From positions 1-48,237 of the forward strand of contig JAPPGZ010000002.1 in NCBI GenBank assembly GCA_028874905.1: a stretch of DNA of 48,237 nucleotides, in the 5' to 3' direction. The position numbers were made by a program, and so were the translations under genes. Of the stretch, positions 8,915 to 16,664 are shown piece by piece. The notes beneath the pieces are model-generated. The model ran no database searches, had not been told where the DNA came from, and saw only the letters and a program-made list of their open reading frames with translations. Each line of letters opens with the position of its first letter. Within the stretch, counting starts at the first letter, position 1. The DNA comes from Gemmatimonadota bacterium (GTDB lineage Bacteria; Gemmatimonadota; Gemmatimonadetes; Longimicrobiales; Gaopeijiaceae).

Positions 8915-8944
8915 TTCACATTGTGAGGCGTCTCTGGCTACATT
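8915..8944 (+). promoter_or_regulatory. Promoter of the S6-S18 operon
   Basis: TTCACA (8915-8920, 5/6), an 18-bp spacer and TACATT (8939-8944, 4/6). Transcription would start near 8951, giving a leader of about 67 nt that contains the hairpin at 8961-8981. It lies in the divergent gap between the aldolase-like gene and rpsF. Confidence 0.55.
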
Positions 8945-8960
8945 TCCCTGACCATGTCCC

Positions 8961-8981
8961 GCTCCGCCGGGGAAGCGGAGC
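8961..8981 (+). promoter_or_regulatory. Leader hairpin upstream of the S6-S18 gene
   Basis: A perfect 7-bp stem gctccgc/gcggagc with a 7-base loop cggggaa, about 10 nt into the predicted transcript and 36 nt before the ATG. There is no U tract, so it is not a terminator. Many bacteria have an rpsF leader structure bound by the S6:S18 dimer to repress the operon; this hairpin is a candidate for that role, which is inference. Confidence 0.4.
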
Positions 8982-9017
8982 CCGTCATCACACACGGTCC
9001 GAGGGAGTTCCCATCGC

Positions 9018-9683
9018 ATGAGAGCGTACGAAATCGTCTACATCCTGGATTCCGCCCTGGAGCGCGAGGCCGTCGACGCGAAGCTCGAAGCCTTCCATGA
9101 CGTGCTCGGCGGCGAAATCACCGCTGTCGACCATTGGGGGGTTCGGCAGTTGGCGTATCCGATCCGGAAGTCGAAGACAGGCTATTACGTGATTGTCCAT
9201 GTGGACGCCGATCCCGCCGCGCTGCCCGAATTTGAAAGGGTGGTGAAGCTGGACGAGGAGACCACCCGATACCTCATCGTCGTCAACGAAGGCCAACCCA
9301 CGACCGGTGCCTCCGTGCTGGCCGATCGTCCCGCCGCGCCGGAGCCGGAAGACGAGGGGGGCGACACCGGGGGGGACGAGGGCGGCGACGCGTCGCCGGC
9401 CGGGGAGGCGGAGGGCGACGAGCCCGCCGCGGAGCCGCAGCCGACGGGTCCGCCGGAGTTCTCGGGCGCCCGGGGACGCCGCCGCCGTCACGAGGGGCCG
9501 CCGATCGTGTTGCTCAACTACAAGGACGTGACGACTCTGGCCCGCTTCCTGACCGAACAGGGCAAGATCCTGCCCAAGCGGACCACGAAGGTCTCGGCCC
9601 GATTCCAGAGACGTCTCGGCATCGCGATCAAGCGCGCAAGGCACATTGCCCTGCTCCCGTACATCAGGGATCACGAGGCCTGA
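9018..9683 (+). CDS. rpsF: Fused ribosomal proteins S6 and S18 (bS6-bS18)
   Basis: One uninterrupted 221-aa frame encodes two 30S proteins. Residues 1-97 are S6 ([32 protein letters not shown]). Residues 98-155 form an acidic Gly/Glu/Pro-rich linker. Residues 157-221 are S18 ([39 protein letters not shown]). S6 and S18 normally form a heterodimer on the 16S central domain and are separate genes, often with ssb between; here ssb is absent and no separate S18 is seen. A GTG at 9507 (Val164) with gagggg 9 bases upstream could allow internal initiation of a short S18, though that would drop its N-terminal residues. Start ATG 9018 has gaggga upstream. rplI follows 4 bp downstream. Confidence 0.95.
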   Translation: MRAYEIVYILDSALEREAVDAKLEAFHDVLGGEITAVDHWGVRQLAYPIRKSKTGYYVIVHVDADPAALPEFERVVKLDEETTRYLIVVNEGQPTTGASVLADRPAAPEPEDEGGDTGGDEGGDASPAGEAEGDEPAAEPQPTGPPEFSGARGRRRRHEGPPIVLLNYKDVTTLARFLTEQGKILPKRTTKVSARFQRRLGIAIKRARHIALLPYIRDHEA

Positions 9684-9687
9684 ACTC

Positions 9688-10143
9688 ATGAAGCTGATTC
9701 TGCGTCAGAGCGTCGCCAGCCTTGGACAGGCCGGCGATGTCATCAACGTCAAGCCCGGATACGCCCGCAACTATCTCCTGCCGCAGGGACTTGCGTACAC
9801 GGCCTCGGCGGCCAACATCCAGCGGATCGAGGAAGAAGCCGTCCGCCGGCAGGAGCGGATGCGCCGGGACTATCTGGAGGCCAACCGGCAGGCGTCGCAG
9901 CTGGAAGGACTGACCGTGTCCGTAACCGCCAGGGCCGGATCCGAGGGTCAGTTGTTCGGTTCGGTCAACGCGCGCGACATCTTGGGCCTGGTGCAGGAGT
10001 CGGACATCGACTTCGAACTGGACAAGCGGTCGGTGCTCCTGGCCGAGCCGATCAAGGCCATAGGTGAGCACCTGGTGCCGGTCCGGCTTCAGTCGGGGGT
10101 TGAGACGGAGATTCGGGTGGTCGTGGAGGCCGAAGAAGATTGA
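9688..10143 (+). CDS. rplI: 50S ribosomal protein L9
   Basis: 151-aa large-subunit protein at the base of the L1 stalk. The N-terminal domain carries the family signature (GQAGDVINVKPGYARNYLLP, residues 13-32). A long connecting helix (about 42-75, charged: RIEEEAVRRQERMRRDYLEA) leads to the C-terminal rRNA-binding domain (GQLFGSVNARDI). ATG 9688 is 4 bp after the S6-S18 stop and begins exactly as family members do. The stop overlaps the rsfS TTG start by 4 bases. Normal length. Confidence 0.97.
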   Translation: MKLILRQSVASLGQAGDVINVKPGYARNYLLPQGLAYTASAANIQRIEEEAVRRQERMRRDYLEANRQASQLEGLTVSVTARAGSEGQLFGSVNARDILGLVQESDIDFELDKRSVLLAEPIKAIGEHLVPVRLQSGVETEIRVVVEAEED

Positions 10144-10517
10144 CGGGGTCCGGGGCGGCCTTGGCGACGCACCCGCACGTCCGCCGAGCCGTCCGCTACG
10201 CCCTGGAGAGGAAGGCCACCGAGGTCACACTCCTCGATCTGCGGGATATTTCGTCCGCAACCGACTTCTTCGTCATCGCCACGGGGCGCTCCGATGTGCA
10301 GGTGCGTGCAATAGCCGAGCACATCGTCGACAGCGCCAGGCGTGACGGGGCGCGTCCCGAGCACATTGAAGGCCTCGACCAGGGGCGTTGGGTGCTCCTG
10401 GACTACATCGACTACGTGGTGCACGTCTTCCATCCGGCCGTGAGAGAGTTCTACCGGCTCGAATCGCTGTGGGGAGACGCGGTGGCAACCGTATTCGAGC
10501 AGGACTTCAAGTCATGA
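10140..10517 (+). CDS. rsfS: Ribosomal silencing factor RsfS
   Basis: 125-aa Iojap/DUF143 protein that binds L14 and blocks subunit joining during starvation. Diagnostic segments are LDLRDISSATDFFVIATG and the C-terminal WVLLDYIDYVVHVFHP followed by REFYRLESLW. Starts at TTG overlapping the L9 stop (ttga). rsfS commonly lies beside nadD; here it ends a ribosomal-protein run, and its stop overlaps the smc ATG (atga), so four genes from S6-S18 to smc look translationally linked. Confidence 0.95.
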   Translation: MTGSGAALATHPHVRRAVRYALERKATEVTLLDLRDISSATDFFVIATGRSDVQVRAIAEHIVDSARRDGARPEHIEGLDQGRWVLLDYIDYVVHVFHPAVREFYRLESLWGDAVATVFEQDFKS

Positions 10518-13500
10518 AGCTCAAGTCGTTGGCGATGAGTGGTTTCAAGTCCTTCCCCGACACGACAAAGGTGGAATTCCACGACGGGATCACCGCGATC
10601 GTGGGTCCCAACGGATGCGGCAAGTCCAACATCGGGGACGCCATCCGCTGGGTGCTCGGCGAACAGCGCCCCACGGCAATTCGCGGTGCCAGAATGGAAG
10701 AGGCGATCTTCCAGGGGACGGTTGCGCGCCGGTCCCTTAGCCGGGGCGCGGTATCCATGGTCGTCACCAATGAGGACGGCGCCCTCCCGACCCCGTTTCA
10801 GGAGGTCGAGATCGGGAGAACCATCTACAGGGACGGAGGTAGCAACTATCGCCTGAACCGCTCTCCGTGCCGACTGCGTGACATCGTGGACCTCTGCCGG
10901 GACACGGGCCTCGGGGCGAACGCGTATTCGATCATCGAGATCCGAATGATCGACGCCATCCTCTCGGAGCGCACAGACGAGCGAAGATCCCTCTTCGAAG
11001 AGGCTGCGGGGATAGGCAAGTACAAGGATCGCCGCCGGGCGGCGGTACGGCGTCTGGAGACCTCCGAAGCGGATCTGCAGCGTCTGGAGGACGTGATCGG
11101 GGAAGTGCGCTCGAAGGTTCGCTCCCTGGCCCGGCAGAAGGGCAAGGCCCAGCGTCACCGGGAACTGCGCGACCGGCGCCTGGCGGTGGAGATCGCGGTT
11201 GTGGGCTCGGACCTGGAAGACATGCGGGCGAGGCTGGCCCAGGTCGAACACGAACTCGAGCACGACCGCGACGAGACGGCCGGGATGGCGGCGCGCCTGG
11301 CGACCGCCGAATCCGAGTTGCAGCGCGCGCGGCTGGCGCACCTGGAGGCCGAGAAGGTCCGCGTCGATGCCGCGGGACGGCTGGACAGGGTGCGAACCAG
11401 ACTGGCCGCGGTCGAACGGGAGGTGGCGGTTGCGGGGGAGCGCATAGGGAACGGAAAACGCCGTCTCGAACAGATCGCCAGGGAGGACGAGGCCCTGGCC
11501 GGGCTGAGGGCGCGTTCGACCGACGAGATCCTGACTTTGCGCAGTGAACGGGACGATTGTAAGGCAGAGTTTACATCATGTAAAGCAGAGTTGACATCGC
11601 GGCGACAGTCCGCAGCCGAATCGAGGGCTCGCATGGAAGTGGCTCGCGACGAATTGGCGGTGGTGGAGCGGCGCAGCCGCGAGGTCGCCCGGGCGATCGC
11701 GAGGGTGGAGGGAGATCTGGACGGTGCGCGGCTGCAGACGGCGGAGCTGGATCGCAGGCTGGAGCGGCTCGCGGCGGATTCACGCGCCGGAGCCGGAGCG
11801 CTGCGGGAACTCCGGTCGCAGGGAGATCTGTTCGTCGATCGGAGCCGGGACGCGACCCGGCAAGTCGAGCGCGCGCGCCGCGATCTGGAACGGTCCCGGC
11901 GGCGGGCCGAGATGCTGCGTGACAGGTTGCGGGGAGCCCGCGCGGCCGAATTGGAGGCCAATACCCGCGTCGCGGCCCTCGAGACCGAGGTCGCGGCCGT
12001 ACGGCGAATGACGCTGGCGGGAGAGGGCGCGGAGGCCGTTGCCGCGGAGGCGGCGGAGGCGTTCCCGGACCGCGTCATCGGGATGCTGTCGGACTGCGTG
12101 CAGATCGAAGGAGTTGCCGCCCGAACCGTCGACGATGCCCTCGCACGTTTCGGTCTCGCGCTGGTGATCGCCGACGGTGGCGATGCCGAGCGAATCGAAC
12201 GTTGGTACCGTTCCGAGCCGGGCCGGGTCGGCCGTCTGGTGCTCCTGCCCCTCGACCGCGTCCCGGAGCCAGCGGGCGTCCTGCCGCCGGGAGTGGCCGC
12301 GACGGGGAAGGGAGCGCCGTGGGTGCGCGCCTTGCTCGGGGGCGTCACGTTTCGCGCAACGGACTGGACCGACCTCCGGGGGGCCGTGCATCTGGTCCCG
12401 GACAGGGGTGCCGAGGGCCGACTGGAGCGCAGCGAGCGTCTCGACGGCCTGGAGGCCCGCGTCAGCGCAACCCGTGGTGAACTGGAGGAGGCGCGCCGGT
12501 TGCGGAGCCACGTCGAACGCGAGAGCCGCAAGTGCGAGGAAGAGGTCGACGCCCTGACAGAGGCTCTGCTTTCCAGCCGTGACGCGGCACGGGCGGCGGA
12601 GGTGGAGGCCGAGGTCCAGAGTGGTCGCCGGCAACAGCTCGCCCAACATCAGGACGAGCTCGCCAGGCAACTGGAGGGTACGCGAGCCGCGCGGGAGCGA
12701 GCCGCGGAGCGTGCAACCGAAGCCGACTCGGAGCGGGACCGGCTGCTCGAGGAGGAGAAGACCTTGAGCGCACGGCTGGAGGAATTGCGCTCGCTGCATG
12801 CGGCTGTCGACGGCGAATGGGAACAGGCCCGCAGTGCCGAATCGGAGGCAGTCATCCGCCTCACGCGCCTCGAAGGCGATTTCCAGCGCCTTGGCGACCG
12901 CATATCGGATGCCGAGAAGACGGTTGCACGCACGCGCGACCGGATCGGAGGGCTCAAGCGGGAAGCGAAGTCGCTCGAAGACGAGATTGTCCGGGTGCGG
13001 GAGGAACGGGCGCGGGCGCAGAAAGGGCTGGAGGGCATGTTCCGGCGGCGAGACGAGCTGCAGGGGGTCCTCTCGGAGCAGGACCGGCAACTGCGACAGG
13101 CATCGGCCGAAGTAGTGAAGGCGGAGCGTCACGTAGGCGAAGTCCGTGACATGGAGCGCACGGCGGTCGAGGGCAGGCACCAACTCGAGCTTGAACATCA
13201 GGATCTGCGGAATCGGGCTGCCCGCATCGGCGAGCGTCTGGAGACCGAATGGGGACGCCCCCTGGAAACGCTTCTCGATGAGGTCGAGCCGGCGGACGGC
13301 GATCCGGAGGAACTCCGGGGCGAACTGGACGACCTCACGGCCCGCCTCGCGCGGATCGGACCCGTGAACATGCTGGCGGTCGAGGAGCACGCGGAAGAGA
13401 GCGCCCGCCTCGAATTCCTGGTACGCCAGCAGGACGACCTGAATTCGGCGCGCGACGACCTGAAGGCCGCCATTCGGCGGATCAACACCACAGCCACGGA

Positions 13501-13978
13501 ACTCTTCATGACGACGTTCGAGGCGATCCGCGGGAACTTCCAGCGAACCTTCGAGCACCTGTTCAGCGGGGGAGAGGCGAATCTCTGGCTTGCGGACCCG
13601 GAGGACCCACTGGAGTCACGCGTGGAGATTCATGCGGCGCCCAGGGGAAAGAAGACGCAGCGGATCGATCTTCTGTCCGGGGGGGAGAGGGCGCTGACCG
13701 CGCTGTCGCTGCTTTTCGGCATCTACCTGGTCAAACCGAGTCCCTTCTGCGTGCTGGACGAGGTGGACGCCCCCCTGGACGAGTCCAACATCGGTCGCTT
13801 CGTACGCCTTCTGCAGGGCTTCAAGGCACAGACCCAGTTCGTCGTCATCACCCACAATCCCTGGACGATCGAGGCGGCCGACTGGATCTACGGCGTTACG
13901 ATGGAGGAGCCCGGGGTATCCTCGATCGTGGGAGTACGGCTGGAGGGACGCGCGGAGGCCGCGGGTACGGCAGCTTGA
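10514..13978 (+). CDS. smc: Chromosome segregation protein SMC
   Basis: 1154-aa condensin ATPase that organises and segregates the chromosome. The N-terminal head has Walker A GPNGCGKSN (31-39) and QRP-type LGEQRPTAIRG. Long coiled coils flank a hinge at about 515-650 (DRVIGMLSDCVQIEG). The C-terminal head has the ABC signature LSGGERALTALS (about 1054) and Walker B FCVLDEVDAPLD. ATG 10514 overlaps the rsfS stop (atga) and begins like its family. An exact-phase heptad duplication with two Cys lies at residues 349-362. scpA and scpB are not nearby. Its stop overlaps the TTG of the MBL gene. Confidence 0.97.
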   Translation: MKLKSLAMSGFKSFPDTTKVEFHDGITAIVGPNGCGKSNIGDAIRWVLGEQRPTAIRGARMEEAIFQGTVARRSLSRGAVSMVVTNEDGALPTPFQEVEIGRTIYRDGGSNYRLNRSPCRLRDIVDLCRDTGLGANAYSIIEIRMIDAILSERTDERRSLFEEAAGIGKYKDRRRAAVRRLETSEADLQRLEDVIGEVRSKVRSLARQKGKAQRHRELRDRRLAVEIAVVGSDLEDMRARLAQVEHELEHDRDETAGMAARLATAESELQRARLAHLEAEKVRVDAAGRLDRVRTRLAAVEREVAVAGERIGNGKRRLEQIAREDEALAGLRARSTDEILTLRSERDDCKAEFTSCKAELTSRRQSAAESRARMEVARDELAVVERRSREVARAIARVEGDLDGARLQTAELDRRLERLAADSRAGAGALRELRSQGDLFVDRSRDATRQVERARRDLERSRRRAEMLRDRLRGARAAELEANTRVAALETEVAAVRRMTLAGEGAEAVAAEAAEAFPDRVIGMLSDCVQIEGVAARTVDDALARFGLALVIADGGDAERIERWYRSEPGRVGRLVLLPLDRVPEPAGVLPPGVAATGKGAPWVRALLGGVTFRATDWTDLRGAVHLVPDRGAEGRLERSERLDGLEARVSATRGELEEARRLRSHVERESRKCEEEVDALTEALLSSRDAARAAEVEAEVQSGRRQQLAQHQDELARQLEGTRAARERAAERATEADSERDRLLEEEKTLSARLEELRSLHAAVDGEWEQARSAESEAVIRLTRLEGDFQRLGDRISDAEKTVARTRDRIGGLKREAKSLEDEIVRVREERARAQKGLEGMFRRRDELQGVLSEQDRQLRQASAEVVKAERHVGEVRDMERTAVEGRHQLELEHQDLRNRAARIGERLETEWGRPLETLLDEVEPADGDPEELRGELDDLTARLARIGPVNMLAVEEHAEESARLEFLVRQQDDLNSARDDLKAAIRRINTTATELFMTTFEAIRGNFQRTFEHLFSGGEANLWLADPEDPLESRVEIHAAPRGKKTQRIDLLSGGERALTALSLLFGIYLVKPSPFCVLDEVDAPLDESNIGRFVRLLQGFKAQTQFVVITHNPWTIEAADWIYGVTMEEPGVSSIVGVRLEGRAEAAGTAA
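11558..11599 (+). repeat. 21-bp tandem duplication in the SMC coiled coil
   Basis: Copies 11558-11578 and 11579-11599 differ at 3 positions and encode CKAEFTS and CKAELTS, exactly one heptad each. The patch is visibly more AT-rich than the surrounding gene. In-frame and heptad-phased, so the coiled coil can be kept. Confidence 0.85.
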
Positions 13979-14748
13979 CCCCCACGGTGACGGTCGTCGG
14001 ATCCGGAACCCTCGTTCCGTCCGGTGAGCGGTCGTCGCCGGCCCATTTCGTGGAATGCGGGCCCACGCGGATCCTGCTGGACGCGGGTCCGGGCACGGTG
14101 CACGGACTCGCGCGTCACGGCCTGGCGTGGTGGAAGATCACGCACGTCGTGTTCACGCACTATCATACCGACCACTTCGGCGATCTGCCCCACCTGCTCT
14201 TTGCAGCGAAATGGGCCTCTCCCGGGCCACGCACCCGTCCGCTGCGCATCCTGGGGCCACCCGGGCTTACCGACCGCGTCGAGGCGTTGCGGCGCGCGCA
14301 CGGGGACTTCATCGTCCGTCCCGGATTCGAACTGGACTACGTGGAGGTGGATCGTTCCGGCATCTGGCGGGGTGCGGACGCGTCGCCGGTGCTCCGGTTC
14401 CATCCGGTGCCGCACACCGACAGCTCGATCGCCCTGCGTGTCGAGATTGCGGACCGGGCCGTAGGGTATACCGGCGACACGGGCCCGGACCCGAGGCTGG
14501 GTTCGTTCCTGCGGGGGGTGGATGTGCTGATAAGCGAGTGTGCGTACCCCGATCCGGCACCGCCGGGACGGCACCTGTCACCGGCTTCGGTCGCCGCGAT
14601 GGCCGGACGCGCCCGGCCGGGGGTGCTGGTTCTCACGCACATGTATCCCCAGCTCGACCCCGGCTCGGCAGCATCCCTTGTACGCGCAGCCGGGTACCGC
14701 GGCCGTGTCGTCTGCGCCAGCGATGGAGAGCGCTTCGTGCTCGAGTAG
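13975..14748 (+). CDS. MBL-fold metallohydrolase, RNase Z/ElaC-like
   Basis: 257-aa metallo-beta-lactamase fold hydrolase. The double-metal motif is [12 protein letters not shown] (HxHxDH, about 60-71), with further ligands in [17 protein letters not shown] and the C-terminal VLTHMYPQ. Residues at the start ([11 protein letters not shown]) and the [11 protein letters not shown] pattern resemble ribonuclease Z and related cyclic-phosphodiesterase-like enzymes. It lacks an obvious long exosite arm, so tRNA 3' processing is possible but unproven. The TTG start overlaps the smc stop (ttga). A GTG at 13987 is an alternative that would remove four residues. The following gap to aroF (14749-14941) shows no convincing promoter or structure. 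Confidence 0.85.
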   Translation: MTPTVTVVGSGTLVPSGERSSPAHFVECGPTRILLDAGPGTVHGLARHGLAWWKITHVVFTHYHTDHFGDLPHLLFAAKWASPGPRTRPLRILGPPGLTDRVEALRRAHGDFIVRPGFELDYVEVDRSGIWRGADASPVLRFHPVPHTDSSIALRVEIADRAVGYTGDTGPDPRLGSFLRGVDVLISECAYPDPAPPGRHLSPASVAAMAGRARPGVLVLTHMYPQLDPGSAASLVRAAGYRGRVVCASDGERFVLE

Positions 14749-14941
14749 GCAGCGGGTCGGCACGGCCGGGACGCGTTTGTCTTCCTGTTGCCCCCGACCG
14801 GCACGGGTGGACCTTTCCCCCCGTGTTGTTTACGATTCCCATTCTTTCGGCCTGCCATCGAACAACCTCCGCCGCGGCGTCCGTCTGTCCCGGCCATCCG
14901 GGTTGGGCCACCCGACACGTTTTCCGAGAGAGAGACCTGCC

Positions 14942-16018
14942 GTGCTGATCGTCATGCATCATCGGGCCACGCCGGAACAGATCGATCGGGTCGTGGACGT
15001 GATCGAAGACATGGGATACGGGGCCAAGCCGATGCCGGGGCGGCAGCGTACCGCCATCGGGCTGGTAGGAAACGACGGCCGCGTGGAGTCTGCGAGGCTC
15101 GAGGGCCTCGATGGAGTCCGCGAAGTCATCAGGGTGAGCAAACCCTACAAACAGGTCTCGCGGGAATGGCGCGACGAGGACTCGGTCGTCACACTCGGCA
15201 ACGGCGTGGTGATCGGGGGCAAGGGAGTCGTCGTGATGGCCGGACCCTGCGCGGTCGAGGGACGCCAGCAGATCCTGGACATCGCCGCCCAGGTGCGCGG
15301 TTTGGGCGCCAGCGTGCTGCGGGGCGGGGCGTTCAAGCCCCGGACCTCGCCCTATTCGTTCCAGGGGTTGGGCGTACGCGGGCTGCAGCTGCTTGCCGAG
15401 GCGCGGGAGCGGACGGGCCTGGCGATTGTGACGGAAGCCGTCGAACCGGAGGGTGTCGCCGTCGTCGCCGAGTACGCCGACGTGATTCAGATAGGTGCGC
15501 GCAACATGCAGAATTACCCTCTGCTCAAGCGCGCGGGGCGCGTCGGCAAGCCGGTGCTTCTGAAGCGCGGGATGTCGGCGACGATCACGGAACTTCTGCT
15601 CGCGGCGGAGTACCTCCTCAGCGAGGGCAACCCGGATGTCATCCTCTGCGAGCGTGGCGTCCGGAGCTTCGATCCGCAGACGCGCAACGTCTTCGACCTG
15701 ACCGCGATTCCACTCGTCAAGTCGCTGACGCACCTGCCGATCGTGGCCGACCCCAGTCACGGCACCGGAGTGCGCACCAAGGTCGTGCCGATGGCCCGTG
15801 CGGCGGTCGCGACCGGTGCGGACGGCTTGATCGTGGAAGTGCACCCCAATCCGCCGGAGGCGCTCTCGGACGGTGCCCAGAGCCTCTACCCGGAGCAGTT
15901 CGCGGAGCTGGTCGCCCACTGCGGTCCGATCGCGCGCGCCATCGGCCGGACCCTGGCGACCCTTCCAGAACTTGCGGAGGCCGGCGCACGGAAGGCGTCC
16001 CCGCACGCGTCGGTGTAA
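14942..16018 (+). CDS. aroF: 3-deoxy-7-phosphoheptulonate synthase (DAHP synthase, AroA-Ibeta type)
   Basis: First shikimate-pathway step: PEP plus erythrose-4-phosphate gives DAHP. 358 aa. An N-terminal ferredoxin-like regulatory domain (residues 1-72, [18 protein letters not shown]) as in the Thermotoga enzyme suggests feedback control by Tyr or Phe. The TIM-barrel catalytic domain shows [44 protein letters not shown] and DPSHGTG. No chorismate mutase domain is attached. GTG 14942 has gagagaga about 7 bases upstream; a downstream ATG would cut the first strand. No other shikimate gene is adjacent. Confidence 0.95.
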   Translation: MLIVMHHRATPEQIDRVVDVIEDMGYGAKPMPGRQRTAIGLVGNDGRVESARLEGLDGVREVIRVSKPYKQVSREWRDEDSVVTLGNGVVIGGKGVVVMAGPCAVEGRQQILDIAAQVRGLGASVLRGGAFKPRTSPYSFQGLGVRGLQLLAEARERTGLAIVTEAVEPEGVAVVAEYADVIQIGARNMQNYPLLKRAGRVGKPVLLKRGMSATITELLLAAEYLLSEGNPDVILCERGVRSFDPQTRNVFDLTAIPLVKSLTHLPIVADPSHGTGVRTKVVPMARAAVATGADGLIVEVHPNPPEALSDGAQSLYPEQFAELVAHCGPIARAIGRTLATLPELAEAGARKASPHASV

Positions 16019-16076
16019 CCCGACGTCCCAAACAGCCATGTAGGTGCCCACGCCCCTTGCACAGGTTGCACCGCAA

Positions 16077-16445
16077 ATGGAAGAAGATCGGTGGGGCTTG
16101 GGGCGGCGTGGGGAAGCCGTGGCGGCGGACTATCTCCGGGAACGGGGATGGGTGTTGCTGGCGCGCAACTTCAGGGCGGGTCCCAAGGAACTGGATCTCG
16201 TCGCGGCGCGCGGTGGTGTCGTGGCCTTCGTGGAGGTGAAGACCCGTTCCTCTGCTACGGGCGGCACGCCCCTCGAACCGATTCGGGCGCTCAAGCGAAG
16301 AGCGGTCGAGGCGGCCGCCCGCCGGTGGATCCACGAACACGGCAAACCCGGGGCCACGTACCGCTTCGACGCGATCGCGGTGGACATGACCGGAGGCACC
16401 GCGCGCATCGAGCACATCCCGGACGCGTGGCGCCCCGGCGCATAG
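16077..16445 (+). CDS. YraN/UPF0102 family endonuclease-like protein
   Basis: 122-aa protein of the restriction-endonuclease-like fold. It has GRRGEAVAADYLRERGW, then the nuclease-type core NFRAGPKELDLVAARGG and VAFVEVKTRSS (E-x-D...E-x-K), followed by helical KRRAVEAAARRW. Cellular role unclear in general; linked to DNA processing by fold only. ATG 16077 is chosen; GTG 16044 would add 11 non-conserved residues. It lies just before the SRP RNA and dnaX, between replication and recombination genes. Confidence 0.9.
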   Translation: MEEDRWGLGRRGEAVAADYLRERGWVLLARNFRAGPKELDLVAARGGVVAFVEVKTRSSATGGTPLEPIRALKRRAVEAAARRWIHEHGKPGATYRFDAIAVDMTGGTARIEHIPDAWRPGA

Positions 16446-16488
16446 CTCTGCGTTGCTCGTCGGGGTACCAGGGCGCCGGGACGCGCCG

Positions 16489-16518
16489 TTGACGCCCCCT
16501 CCCGGGCCCGGGTAGCTT
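16489..16518 (+). promoter_or_regulatory. Promoter of the SRP RNA
   Basis: TTGACG (16489-16494), an 18-bp spacer and TAGCTT (16513-16518). The predicted start near 16525 coincides with the 5' base of the SRP RNA stem at 16524, an independent check. The 11 bases ccgggtagctt recur at the kdsB promoter. Confidence 0.65.
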
Positions 16519-16523
16519 TGGCC

Positions 16524-16623
16524 GTGCCCCAGGTCCGCGGGACGGGAACCCATGAACCCCGTCAGGACCCCGCAGGTAGCAGCGGTAAGTGCGGTGAACG
16601 TCGCCGCGGAGTGCCTGGGGCAC
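16524..16623 (+). ncRNA. ffs: Signal recognition particle RNA, small bacterial (4.5S) type
   Basis: About 100 nt. The ends gtgccccag (16524-16532) and ctggggcac (16615-16623) form the closing stem. The conserved SRP54/Ffh-binding core is present: gtcagg on the 5' side and agcagcggtaag on the 3' side. The apex reads acc-ccgca-ggt, a 5-base loop where the GGAA tetraloop is usual. It guides Ffh to signal sequences at the membrane. Location between yraN and dnaX; ffs next to dnaX is known in several phyla. A promoter fits its 5' end. No terminator hairpin with a U tract follows. Confidence 0.88.
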
Positions 16624-16664
16624 ATCGCGCCCCGTCCGGCCAACCGTGAGTCCACTCCGTCACC

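Noticed and set aside
14749..14941. RNA gene or riboswitch before aroF
   Set aside because: No long stems, T-box core or conserved motif could be seen; only an SD-like gagagaga close to the start.
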